Shown here: piece by piece, positions 19,601 to 27,181 of the stretch
Numbering within the stretch: position 1 is the first letter of the stretch
Layout: each line of letters begins with the position of its first letter
Source of the DNA: CAYSWV01 sp964434865
Lineage (GTDB): Bacteria > Cyanobacteriota > Cyanobacteriia > Thermostichales > Thermostichaceae
DNA length: 64,000 nucleotides
NCBI GenBank assembly: GCA_964434865.1
Contig: CAYSWV010000017.1
Coordinates: 13,857-77,856 of the forward strand
Direction of reading: 5' to 3'
Notes under the pieces: generated by a model
What the model saw: only the letters and a program-made list of their open reading frames with translations
What the model was told of the DNA's origin: nothing
Databases searched by the model: none
Position numbers and translations under genes: made by a program

Positions 19601-20225
19601 TCAAGCAGGAAATCAAGGTAATATTGCCATTACTACCTCTGATCTGCAATTGAACGGTAACAGTTTGATCACAACTAATGCGTTTGGCTCTGCGACAGGA
19701 GGCAATATTGTTCTTGAGATAGGCGGCCTAGTTGCCATTGAAAATAGTGATATTACAGCTAACGCTGAACAAGGGAATGCTGGTAATATAACCATTACAG
19801 CTGAAGGCCTTTTCATCGACGGTGAGATCTTCGACCAAAACAATCCTTCCCCCGTAGACGCTGAAGGTAACATCATTGGGACACCTGACAGTGATATTGT
19901 GGCTAACTCGCAGTTTGGAGCACAGGGGCAAATTGATTTGACAGAACCCAACATTGATCCAGCAACTGGACTCATAGAACTCCCCACTCAAGTGACTCGA
20001 CTGGCCGATTTGATCGTTAATACCTGTACACCTGATCAGCAACAATCAACATTTTTGATATTGGGTCGAGGGGGGATTTCTCAAAGACCAGGTAATCTGT
20101 CCACACCAGGCACTGTCTGGCACGATCTGCGTGTATTACCTCAGAGTTCAGTGTCTGAGACAAATAGTGCCAATCTTGGTCAGGTGGCTGTATTGATAGC
20201 CTGCTCAGATTTATCCCTTAGGTGA
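16635..20225 (+). CDS. Two-partner-secretion exoprotein (filamentous haemagglutinin N-terminal domain)
   Basis: A 1196-residue TpsA-type exoprotein. A signal peptide (ILLGPTLLISWCPLARA) precedes the TPS domain with its markers: GGALRGQTLFHSFEQFSI, FNNSSAVETIISRVTG, LFILNPNGIVFG (NPNGI) and a following GGSLVAST. After that come many imperfect repeats of roughly 50 residues with GxGGDIxI, GGxISTxTxGEGNAGDL and LxIQDG turns, the pattern of a right-handed parallel beta-helix. The tail has NTCTPDQQQSTFLILGRGG and W-x-DLRVL, a conserved ending of cyanobacterial TPS exoproteins. The protein should pass the outer membrane through a TpsB (Omp85-family) pore, which is not encoded in this window. Role in adhesion or surface coat is inference. 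Confidence 0.9.
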   Translation: MTHSYRFQINCLILLGPTLLISWCPLARAQVIPDTSLGSEQSVVTPDLAASIPTEIITGGALRGQTLFHSFEQFSIQPGATVQFNNSSAVETIISRVTGSSPSTIDGWLQTQGRADLFILNPNGIVFGSAAQLDLGGSLVASTAQGLQFAEGVVYDTERLQPPPLLAIDVPVGLQMGASGAIEVLGALELQPENTLALVGGDLTLNGGLLVTPSGRIELGSVADAEEVTLTSTDRGFELSYDRVQAFQDINLTDAVLEVVGAGGEIQVQGRQIGMDRTILDTRPQDHEAAGDVVIQSSESIDIRNNSQLLLNVPQAVTGNGGTLTLRTGQLFIQEGSLISARAFGAGEAGDIDIRASDSVEIIESDIANSGELGAGGQIAITTNHLRLQDGAQVFVGTSNQESSGNMTIRADQLEIIGQIVVANEVIPSGLFSTVSPGATGDGGNIQISANRLRIQDGQIGVNSAGAGQPGNIEISSSESIEINNGILFTAGDLGSQAGTINLETPFLSLQDGSEISIATFAEGDAGDLLINADQIELLGVFTSEAGETFQSGMRNVTLGSGTGGDIVVEADTLQVLGGQISTGTGADGEAGDVMIRADTIEVQSDQTLGIVSADSVSSGAGGDILIEAQQLKVQGALVSTSAFAEGDAGNLNIMADRIEVLSEGRPGSVGNLLTDSVSSGAAGNIVIETQQLLIQGGNISTDAFDQGNAGNIAIQADSIELRRLGETGAGITTGTASTGAGGNLLIETQQLTNQGGVIATRSTGEGNAGDMEIRATGTIEISSEDNFVGGLLTESSATGAGGQLTIATQNLTILDGSQVSASTGGAGNAGDLWIHANGAIFVSGISANGQLASAIAASSGSDATGDGGDLTLTTQSLLVQDGAQISTTTFGEGNAGNLTVNASRSLAVEGQIVNENQSTPSGIFTLSGVNASGAAGDLFLTTGTLQVAEGATIQVSSLGETSGATVGDLTIQAESIQLNTQGSLEATSQAGNQGNIAITTSDLQLNGNSLITTNAFGSATGGNIVLEIGGLVAIENSDITANAEQGNAGNITITAEGLFIDGEIFDQNNPSPVDAEGNIIGTPDSDIVANSQFGAQGQIDLTEPNIDPATGLIELPTQVTRLADLIVNTCTPDQQQSTFLILGRGGISQRPGNLSTPGTVWHDLRVLPQSSVSETNSANLGQVAVLIACSDLSLR

Positions 20226-20400
20226 AAGACGACTAACGAAAGACTACACAACTCCAGAACTAGCTTAATTAGTTTAATGCCTTCGTACCAGCTTCAGATC
20301 CCTTAATGATAGACATCCAGAATCAGACAGATTTAAAATTAGGAGCAGCTCAAATCGTGACCTGTTATACTGCCTAGCCCACTTAAAGCCTACCAGGAAC

Positions 20401-22623
20401 TTGAACCGCTCCAAACTGCTTAAAATTTTCTCAGATCAGCTCTGCAACAGTATGTCATTCCCTTCTAAGTTGTCATGGCTTTCTACCAGCTTGGCCCCAT
20501 GTCTAGTCACTGGCGCCATCATTGGAGCTGTGATTGGGATCAAGATCCAGGGCTGGTTTCAACCGTTGGAACTCAAACTTTATGATCACATGATCCAGTG
20601 GACCTCTACTCCAGGTAGTGACTCCCGTCTACTGTTAGTTACCATTACTGAACAAGATCTGGACACTTACGGTCACCCCTTACCCGATCGCGAGCTAGTG
20701 ACAGCTCTAGAACGACTCATGACCTATCAGCCTAGCTTAGTCGGCCTCGACCTGATCCGTAATGACCAGAATCAACGTCTGAAACAATATCTTCAAAACC
20801 ATCCCAACATTGTAACGGTCTGCTTTGAAGGCCTAGATCCGGTTTCGTCAACTGCTAGGTTTTCTGAATTGTTACCCTCTCAAGTCTCCTTTTCCAATAT
20901 AGCGCTAGACCCTGACCGAGTGGTTAGACGACATCTACTCTTTCAAACTCCTCATCCTGCATCGCCTTGTCAAGCCAATCTGTCCCTAAGTTTACAATTA
21001 GCGGTACAATATCTTCAAGCCAACAACTATGATATTCGTTTAAATCAAATTCCGATCCAGCTTGGTTCTATCCCGATACCCCCTATTCATTCAACGGTTG
21101 GCGGCTATCAGGTTGCTGATGCGGGAGGGTACCAGATCTTACTTAACTTTCCAACCATGCCCTCAGTCCCAACTGTGACCTTGGCTGATGTTTTAAATGA
21201 GTTGGATCTAGAAGCTCAAATTCAAGGTTCTATCAAAGATCGAATTATTCTAATCGGTCAGGTGGGTGAAACAACTGGTGACCAAAAATTTCAATTACCG
21301 GGTACTCAACAATTAGCCCCAGGGTTGGTGATTCATGCGCTTCAGTTAAGCCAACTGCTCAAAACGGTAGAGGATGGGTTGCCTCTAATCGGATCATGGC
21401 CAGGGTGGGTTGATTACATCTGGATTATTAGTTGGTCTGGGGTCGGGGTTGCTGCTAGCCTCTATGCTCCCTCGCGTCATCGCTTTGTTCAGGTACAAGG
21501 ATTGATTGTGGCTAGCTTGGGCCTGATTTACAGTGTCTTTTTTGCTCTGTCCTACTGGATTCCTGTAGTGGCCCCTACAGCTGGATTTGTTGTAGCTAGC
21601 TGGGTTCTCCGCGCCTTTTTATCGCCTAAGCTTCTCATCCATCCTGCCCAAAGTCATGGATCTAATCAGAATGCTATTGAAACCCCCGCGATTCATCATG
21701 AGGCAACCAAACCACTAGAACCTCGAGAACCCATCTCACAAGCAACTATGGATTTGGCTAAAGCAGCCCCGTTAATGAAAACTCTAGATCCCTTGCAGGC
21801 AGAGGTTAGCCTTCTAGCGCATCGCTACCAGATCATTAAACCTCTTGCTAAGGGCGGACAGGGCCGGACATTTTTAGCCCAAGATCGGATGCTACCTGGC
21901 TACCCTTCTTGTGTTGTGAAGCAATTGATTCGTGATCGCTCCAATATCGAGATGACTGAAGCTGCCATTAGCTTGTTTGAAAAAGAAGCCCACTCATTAC
22001 AACTGCTAGGGCAACATGATCAGATTCCTAGTCTCTATGCCTATTTTCAAGAAGCGGATCACTTCTATCTAGTCCAAGAATATGTGGTAGGACATTCATT
22101 AACTCAAGAAATCAAAAATGATCGTCCTACTGATGAGAACTATGTGATTCAACTATTACATGATCTGCTTGAAATCCTAACTTATGTTCACACCAAGGGA
22201 GTGATTCATCGAGATATTAAACCATCCAACCTGATTCGGCGTCATAGAGATCAACGTCTGGTTCTGATTGACTTTGGTGCTATTAAACAAATTGAAACAT
22301 CAGGATCGGGTACTATGATTGGAACAGTGGGCTATTCTCCCCCAGAACAATGGAGCGGTAGGCCCACTTACGCCAGTGATATTTATGCCGTAGGTGTGAC
22401 TGGTATTAAAGCGCTAACAGGTCGATCAGTGGTGGAGCTAGTTTACCTCTTAGATCCCTCTACTGCTGAGGCGACTTGGCGACAGTGTGCTCCCCAGGTC
22501 AGTAATACTTTAGCGACTATTTTAACTAAGATGGTTGAGCTAAATTGGCGAGATCGCTATCAATCTTCATTTGAAGCCCTAGAGGCTGTGAAGACTTTGC
22601 TGTCATCCGTAGAAACTCTCTAG
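20401..22623 (+). CDS. CHASE2-domain serine/threonine protein kinase
   Basis: A 740-residue membrane receptor kinase. An N-terminal span (residues about 35-55) leads into an extracytoplasmic CHASE2 domain (LLLVTITEQDLDTYGHPLPD, VGLDLIRND, IILIGQVGETTGDQ). Two or three spans follow (residues about 335-405), as usual after CHASE2. The C-terminal Hanks-type kinase (residues about 476-735) has the Gly loop LAKGGQGRTF, the Lys in CVVKQL, HRDIKPSNLI (catalytic loop) and DFGAIKQ (DFG). The kinase looks catalytically complete. TTG at 20401 has only a close AGGA upstream; ATG at 20452 is an alternative that keeps all domains. Its place directly after the exoprotein gene (175 bases) could mean shared surface sensing, but no partner is encoded here. 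Confidence 0.9.
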   Translation: MNRSKLLKIFSDQLCNSMSFPSKLSWLSTSLAPCLVTGAIIGAVIGIKIQGWFQPLELKLYDHMIQWTSTPGSDSRLLLVTITEQDLDTYGHPLPDRELVTALERLMTYQPSLVGLDLIRNDQNQRLKQYLQNHPNIVTVCFEGLDPVSSTARFSELLPSQVSFSNIALDPDRVVRRHLLFQTPHPASPCQANLSLSLQLAVQYLQANNYDIRLNQIPIQLGSIPIPPIHSTVGGYQVADAGGYQILLNFPTMPSVPTVTLADVLNELDLEAQIQGSIKDRIILIGQVGETTGDQKFQLPGTQQLAPGLVIHALQLSQLLKTVEDGLPLIGSWPGWVDYIWIISWSGVGVAASLYAPSRHRFVQVQGLIVASLGLIYSVFFALSYWIPVVAPTAGFVVASWVLRAFLSPKLLIHPAQSHGSNQNAIETPAIHHEATKPLEPREPISQATMDLAKAAPLMKTLDPLQAEVSLLAHRYQIIKPLAKGGQGRTFLAQDRMLPGYPSCVVKQLIRDRSNIEMTEAAISLFEKEAHSLQLLGQHDQIPSLYAYFQEADHFYLVQEYVVGHSLTQEIKNDRPTDENYVIQLLHDLLEILTYVHTKGVIHRDIKPSNLIRRHRDQRLVLIDFGAIKQIETSGSGTMIGTVGYSPPEQWSGRPTYASDIYAVGVTGIKALTGRSVVELVYLLDPSTAEATWRQCAPQVSNTLATILTKMVELNWRDRYQSSFEALEAVKTLLSSVETL

Positions 22624-22632
22624 CTGTTAACC

Positions 22633-22682
22633 TTTTAGCTAAGTTTTTTAGCTAAGCCTTTTAGTTAAGTTTTTTAGCTAGA
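22633..22682 (+). repeat. Four tandem copies of a 13-base unit
   Basis: Unit TTTTAGCTAAGTT repeated four times with small changes at a strict 13-base period (TTTTA begins at 22633, 22646, 22659 and 22672). Three of the four units contain the palindrome TTAGCTAA or a one-base variant of it. The block follows the kinase stop codon directly and precedes tRNA-Gly. It has no terminator hairpin of its own. Confidence 0.85.
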
Positions 22683-22709
22683 CGAACAGGAGATAAATCT
22701 AGTCAATAA

Positions 22710-22780
22710 GCGGATGACGCGATTCGAACGCGCGACCGTCTCGTTGGCAACGAGATGCTCTACCACTGAGCTACATCCGC
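22710..22780 (-). tRNA. tRNA-Gly (GCC anticodon)
   Basis: A 71-base cloverleaf on the minus strand: acceptor stem GCGGATG pairing with CATCCGC, D arm GCTCAGTGGTAGAGC, anticodon stem TCTCG with loop TTGCCAA (anticodon GCC), and T arm with GTTCGAATC. CCA is not encoded. There is no intron. Confidence 0.97.
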
Positions 22781-22921
22781 AACAAATATGTCTATCTAGT
22801 ATGTCAGGCGTCATCAGCCTTGTCAAGATCACAAACGATGCTGAGATACTCAATCAACTTTAGGACTTGATCCAGTTTTGTCATCGAAGGACGTACAGAA
22901 GTACGCCCGATCTTCTAAATC

Positions 22922-23380
22922 TCAATCGTGGTTATCTGGGGACGCGTCCCAGGCTGGTTGGCCTTCTTCTTGCAAGTAAATCAACGGTTCAGTAGTAGGA
23001 TCCCGCTCAGGTTGAGATCCGGGTGCAGGACTATCTTCCCCATGAGTTTCACTATCGTCAACTGGTGTTGCCACTTTGGTTGGATCAACTAACATCTCTG
23101 ATTCAGGGCACTCTTCAGCTACCAATAAATCTGTGGGAGAGGTTAATCCTTTTGGGATCGTTGACAAGCGTTGCGCGATAGATCCAATCGAATCAATTCG
23201 CAACAGTTCTTCCCAAGAGCAAATCTCCTCTTCATCTTCTGTTTCATATCGAACTAATACTGTGTCACCTTGAATATCTAGAATACGGGCACGTTCAATC
23301 CAACGGCCTCCTTGGTTCGGGACACATATCCAGACGTCTTTCCCCTCTTGGGATAGTTGATAGATTTTACGATCCAGCAT
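22922..23380 (-). CDS. Cyanobacterial conserved protein, DUF6679-like
   Basis: The first 100 residues match my memory of a small cyanobacterial family (DUF6679): MLDRKIYQLSQEGKDVWICV, RWIERARILDIQGD, VRYETEDEEEICSWEELLR, then LLVAEECPESE. The remaining 50 residues are an acidic, Pro/Asp/Glu-rich tail with no fold signature. No signal peptide, membrane span or catalytic motif is visible. The alternating hydrophobic strands (VWICV, DTVLVRYE) suggest a small beta-barrel such as an SH3-like fold. ATG at 23380 is preceded by GAGGAACG. Function is unknown. It is divergent from plsY. Confidence 0.7.
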   Translation of the reverse strand: MLDRKIYQLSQEGKDVWICVPNQGGRWIERARILDIQGDTVLVRYETEDEEEICSWEELLRIDSIGSIAQRLSTIPKGLTSPTDLLVAEECPESEMLVDPTKVATPVDDSETHGEDSPAPGSQPERDPTTEPLIYLQEEGQPAWDASPDNHD

Positions 23381-23610
23381 CGTTCCTCCTCTAACATCGT
23401 ACTAACGTCGGATACAGGTTTGACATCCATTAATCTATATTAGCGGTTGAGTCCCCTTGTGAACGTAGGTGATCCGATACCTGGTCCCAAACTCCTCTAA
23501 TCTAGCAAGTCAAGTCATTTGAATAATGGGGTTTCACTTGGTTTGGAGCAGTCCTCATTAAGCTCCAGACTCTTTGTATAGTAGAGGTGTACTGACACCG
23601 TCTTGATCCT

Positions 23611-24450
23611 ATGTTACTTCTCAGTCTTATGTTTGTGGGCCTGCTGATAGGATACTTGCTAGGTTCTATTCCAACTGGATATCTAATGGGCCGGCTGGTT
23701 GCTGGTATTGATATCCGTGAACATGGGTCAGGATCTACAGGTGCCACGAATATTTTACGAACTCTAGGTAAGGGTCCTGCTCTATTTGTACTGGTGTTTG
23801 ATGCTCTCAAAGGTGGGGTTGCGTTATTAATGGCGCAGGGGCTAGCTGTTCACTGGGTTGACCTATTTACACGTTGGAGTTTACCCATGCCTGCCAATGC
23901 AGCCCTGCAACTGGAGGCCAGTCTCTCTTGGGTCTTGATGTTGACGGGGTTAGGAGCTGTGATAGGGCATAGTCGCTCGATATGGTTAAAGTTTACAGGC
24001 GGGAAATCGGTAGCTACTAGCTTGGGGATCCTTCTGACTCTATCGTGGCCAGTGGCTTTCATTGCTTTTGGGATTTGGTTGATCAGTCTGGGGCTATCTC
24101 GGATTGTTTCTTTGAGTTCTATTGTGGCGGCTTTGTCAATTTCAGTTTTGATGGTAGCCTTTCACCAACCGCCAGCCTATAGCTTGTTTGGATTTGCAGG
24201 AGGCTTGTATGTGGTTGCCACACATCGTCACAATATTGAGCGTTTGGTTGCAGGAACTGAGCCTCGGGTTGGTCAAAAGTCAAAATCTTCTCCTGAATCA
24301 GAGCCAACTACTTCTGAGTCAACTNNNNNNNNNNNNNNNNNNNNNNNNNNNNNNNNNNNNNNNNNNNNNNNNNNNNNNNNNNNNNNNNNNNNNNNNNNNN
24401 NNNNNNNNNNNNNNNNNNNNNNNNCAACTACTTCTGAGTCAACTGCCTAA
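23611..24450 (+). CDS. plsY: Glycerol-3-phosphate acyltransferase PlsY, C-terminus interrupted by a gap
   Basis: Acyl-phosphate:glycerol-3-phosphate acyltransferase, which makes lysophosphatidate at the inner membrane. The three PlsY motifs are present: LGSIPTGYLMGR with SGSTGATNILR near the N-terminus, GHSRSIWLKFTGGKSVATSLG (about residue 116), and a C-terminal THRHNIERLVAGTEPR. Five hydrophobic spans fit the family. After the catalytic part a low-complexity tail begins (SKSSPESEPTTSEST), enters the 100-N gap and emerges as PTTSEST followed by Ala and stop. The tail length is therefore unknown. The stop overlaps the menC start (TAATG), so the two are translationally coupled. Confidence 0.93.
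   Translation: MLLLSLMFVGLLIGYLLGSIPTGYLMGRLVAGIDIREHGSGSTGATNILRTLGKGPALFVLVFDALKGGVALLMAQGLAVHWVDLFTRWSLPMPANAALQLEASLSWVLMLTGLGAVIGHSRSIWLKFTGGKSVATSLGILLTLSWPVAFIAFGIWLISLGLSRIVSLSSIVAALSISVLMVAFHQPPAYSLFGFAGGLYVVATHRHNIERLVAGTEPRVGQKSKSSPESEPTTSESTXXXXXXXXXXXXXXXXXXXXXXXXXXXXXXXXXXTTSESTA
24304..24444 (+). repeat. Collapsed 21-base coding repeat (PTTSEST) around the assembly gap
   Basis: The sequence on the left of the gap (CCAACTACTTCTGAGTCAACT, one 21-base unit) is repeated on its right minus the first base. Both copies read PTTSEST in the plsY frame. A gap with the same unit on both sides is the signature of a tandem array the assembler could not resolve. Confidence 0.8.
24325..24424. 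other. Assembly gap (100 N) in the plsY tail
   Basis: Exactly 100 N, probably standing for an unresolved number of 21-base PTTSEST repeats. The frame stays open with 100 N, but this does not show the gap length is correct. Confidence 0.99.
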
Positions 24451-25460
24451 TGCTAGATCCAGTGGCCTTTGAGTATCGGCTCTATCGCTATCCTTTTCAA
24501 TATCCATTACCAACCCATCAGGGTGTCTGGGCAGAACGGACTGGTATTCTGATTCGATTGAGTCAAGCGTCAGGTCCTCAAGGTTTTGGTGAAATTGCCC
24601 CACTGAGTGAGTTTGGATCTGAAACTTTAGATCAAGCTCTGAGGTGGTGCCAGCAACAACCTGAGATTCTCTCTCAACAGAATAGCCAGACTATCCCAGA
24701 GAGGTTACCAGCCACCCGCTTTGGTCTAGAATCGGCATGGTTAGATCTAACCTATTACTCTACTGATCCAGCCCCTCTAACCCTAGATTTACCTCGATGT
24801 GGATTACTACCAACTGGCCCCCAGGCTTTTGATCATTGGTCTCAACTTTGGACACAAGGCTTTCGCACATTCAAATGGAAAATAGGGGTTACAGACATCC
24901 AGCAGGAGCAACAGTGGTGCCGTGAGTTGCAGCAACAGCTTCCTGCCTCAGCCCGCTTACGTTTGGATGCCAATGGGGGGCTAACGTTGGCACAAGCACT
25001 AGATTGGCTCGCAGAGATTGATCCCACTCAAATTGAATATATTGAACAACCGTTGCCTGCTACTGCAGTGTCAGAGTTACTTCAGTTACAAAAGGGATCT
25101 CCTATTCCTATCGCTTTGGATGAAGCAGTGACAACACTAACGGATATCAAAACTTGGTATAACCGAGGCTGGCAAGGCCTTTATATCATTAAACCAGCAA
25201 TCAGTGGTTGGGTCAGTGAGTTGATGACGATTTGCCAAACTTACCCCATTGATATAGTCTTATCATCTGTCTTTGAAACTAAAGTAGGCTACTACCATGC
25301 CATACAGCTGGTTAAACAACTTGGTCATCCGAGAGCCTTAGGCTATGGTGTCAACCACTTCTTTAAATCAGATCTAACCGGATCTCCAATGCATTTTATT
25401 CAAGATCAACCCCTGCAGACCCAGTTTAAAATTTTATGGGACTCACTCGATCCGATCTAA
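24450..25460 (+). CDS. menC: o-Succinylbenzoate synthase
   Basis: Enolase-superfamily enzyme that dehydrates SHCHC to o-succinylbenzoate in phylloquinone (vitamin K1) synthesis, needed for photosystem I. Visible landmarks are FKWKIG (catalytic Lys pair region), LRLDANGGL (metal-binding Asp), IEYIEQPLP (Glu), IALDEAV (Asp/Glu) and YIIKPAISG (Lys). Length 336 aa is normal for the family. The ATG overlaps the plsY stop (TAATG), and the end overlaps menE by 25 bases, so the three genes form one translationally coupled transcript. Confidence 0.93.
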   Translation: MLDPVAFEYRLYRYPFQYPLPTHQGVWAERTGILIRLSQASGPQGFGEIAPLSEFGSETLDQALRWCQQQPEILSQQNSQTIPERLPATRFGLESAWLDLTYYSTDPAPLTLDLPRCGLLPTGPQAFDHWSQLWTQGFRTFKWKIGVTDIQQEQQWCRELQQQLPASARLRLDANGGLTLAQALDWLAEIDPTQIEYIEQPLPATAVSELLQLQKGSPIPIALDEAVTTLTDIKTWYNRGWQGLYIIKPAISGWVSELMTICQTYPIDIVLSSVFETKVGYYHAIQLVKQLGHPRALGYGVNHFFKSDLTGSPMHFIQDQPLQTQFKILWDSLDPI

Positions 25461-26758
25461 AGCGCTATCTACAACAATGTCAGGTGGCGGATCTAGAACC
25501 CTCTGCACTCCAGGCTTTAATTGAGCCGTACCTATCTACTTATGAAGGCATCCCCTCAGGTACCGCTGTTGTCTTAGCCGACTCTGATCCAATCCAGTAT
25601 TTAGGTGCTTTTTTGGCAGGTTGTGTCTCCTCTGTCAGCCTGTTTTTGGGAAATCCCTATTGGAAACAGCAGGAGTGGTCCCAAGCTCTGGCCTTAATTC
25701 AAACAGGTTATATTCAAACTCAGGAGGGTTTATCGCCTTTTCAAATTCCATCTCAGCCTCAATCTATGGCTAGATCTGACTGGATTATGATTCCAACCGG
25801 TGGCTCATCAGGTCAGATCCGATTTGCTATTCATACCTGGGAAACGCTGTGTGCCTCTGTAGTTGGTTTTTGTGACTACTTTGCGATTGACACTGTTCAT
25901 AGTGTATGTGTCCTGCCTATCTACCATGTCGGTGGGTTGATGCAGTTGATGCGATGTTTATTAACAGGGGGCCATTTTGATCTTCAATCCTGGAAAAGGC
26001 TTGATTTAGAAGAGACTCACCTTTATGCAAACTATTGCTTGTCTTTGGTGCCTACTCAATTACATCGACTCTTAAGTCACGGCATCCCCTGGTTGCAGAC
26101 TTTTCAACTGATCTTGGTGGGAGGGGGAAGCTGCTGGCCAGCATTACTCAACCAAGCTCGTACAGCTCAGATCCGATTAGCGCCTACCTATGGCATGACA
26201 GAAACGGCGTCTCAAGTGGCAACTTTAAAACCGAGTGAGTTTTTGCAAGGCTCCAATAGCTGTGGTGTTGCATTACCTCATGCGCAACTTGATCTACAAG
26301 CTCCTGAGGGTCGGATCACAGTACAAGCTCGATCTCTAGCCTTAGGCTATTATCCTGACTCTTGGTTTTTAACGCCAACTTTTGAAACTCAAGATCTAGG
26401 CTTTTGGGATTCAAACCACCACCTTCAGATCTTGGGGCGACTGGATGACTTGATTATTACGGGTGGAGAAAAAGTAGTGGCTAGTGAAGTGGAAGCGGCG
26501 ATCAGAGAGACTCAGCTCGTTAATGATGTCTGTGTACTGGGATACCCTGATCCGGTCTGGGGGCAGCGAGTTGTTGCGGTTTATGTTCCCGCTCGATGGG
26601 GCCCTATTCAATCTGATCTTAAAGCTCAATTACAGACCAAGATCACAGATTACAAATGTCCTAAGAGCTGGATTGCAGTTAAGTCTTTACCTCGAAACCC
26701 TCAGGGTAAACTGAGTAAGTCTCAATTGGCTCAACTGATTCAAGATGATCAACTTTGA
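25436..26758 (+). CDS. menE: o-Succinylbenzoate-CoA ligase
   Basis: AMP-forming acyl-CoA ligase that activates o-succinylbenzoate in phylloquinone synthesis. The ANL signatures are present: MIPTGGSSGQ (P-loop-like A3), APTYGMTETAS (A5), LGFWDSNHHLQILGRLDDLI (A7/A8) with TGGEKV, and the catalytic Lys in NPQGKLSKSQ (A10). Length 440 aa is typical of cyanobacterial MenE. The gene begins inside the end of menC and its tail overlaps the convergent ridA gene by 10 bases. Confidence 0.93.
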   Translation: MGLTRSDLKRYLQQCQVADLEPSALQALIEPYLSTYEGIPSGTAVVLADSDPIQYLGAFLAGCVSSVSLFLGNPYWKQQEWSQALALIQTGYIQTQEGLSPFQIPSQPQSMARSDWIMIPTGGSSGQIRFAIHTWETLCASVVGFCDYFAIDTVHSVCVLPIYHVGGLMQLMRCLLTGGHFDLQSWKRLDLEETHLYANYCLSLVPTQLHRLLSHGIPWLQTFQLILVGGGSCWPALLNQARTAQIRLAPTYGMTETASQVATLKPSEFLQGSNSCGVALPHAQLDLQAPEGRITVQARSLALGYYPDSWFLTPTFETQDLGFWDSNHHLQILGRLDDLIITGGEKVVASEVEAAIRETQLVNDVCVLGYPDPVWGQRVVAVYVPARWGPIQSDLKAQLQTKITDYKCPKSWIAVKSLPRNPQGKLSKSQLAQLIQDDQL

Positions 26759-27156
26759 GGTGTGATCATAGCTGTTGCTTCGATTTCAACCAAATAGTCT
26801 GGATTGATTAATGCCTGGATCTGGACCAAAGTCGAGGCCGGACAAATCTGACCAAAGACTTCACCATGAGCTGTGGCAATAGCTTCCCAATGAGCCATAT
26901 CTGTTACATAAATTCGAGTTCGAATCACATCTTGGAGACTGCTACCAACTGCGATCAAAGCCTGTTCAATCTTGGTCAAGATAAATCGAGTTTGAGCATA
27001 GGGATCGCCGGGACTGACAACCAGGTTGGAGTCATTGGCTGCTACTGTTCCAGACACCTCTATCCAGGATCCCACTCGGATAGCCCGAGAATAGCCGACT
27101 CGCTGCTCCCAAAGGGTTCCTGAGGAAACATATTGACGTTGCATTTTAGTATCCAT
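26749..27156 (-). CDS. RidA family (YjgF/UK114) enamine/imine deaminase
   Basis: A 135-residue RidA-fold protein. The family hydrolyses reactive enamine/imine intermediates from PLP enzymes. The pattern is intact: VGYSRAIRVGSWIEVSGTVA, DPYAQTRFILTKIEQALIAV, VIRTRIYVTDMAHWEAI, and FGQICPASTLVQIQALINPD followed by EIEATAMI. The conserved Arg of the active site is in VIRTRIYV. ATG at 27156 follows GAGGTG. It is convergent with and overlaps menE, so it is not in that operon. Which subfamily it belongs to is not clear. Confidence 0.88.
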   Translation of the reverse strand: MDTKMQRQYVSSGTLWEQRVGYSRAIRVGSWIEVSGTVAANDSNLVVSPGDPYAQTRFILTKIEQALIAVGSSLQDVIRTRIYVTDMAHWEAIATAHGEVFGQICPASTLVQIQALINPDYLVEIEATAMITPQS

Positions 27157-27181
27157 CACCTCGATCCTTCAAATACTGTGA

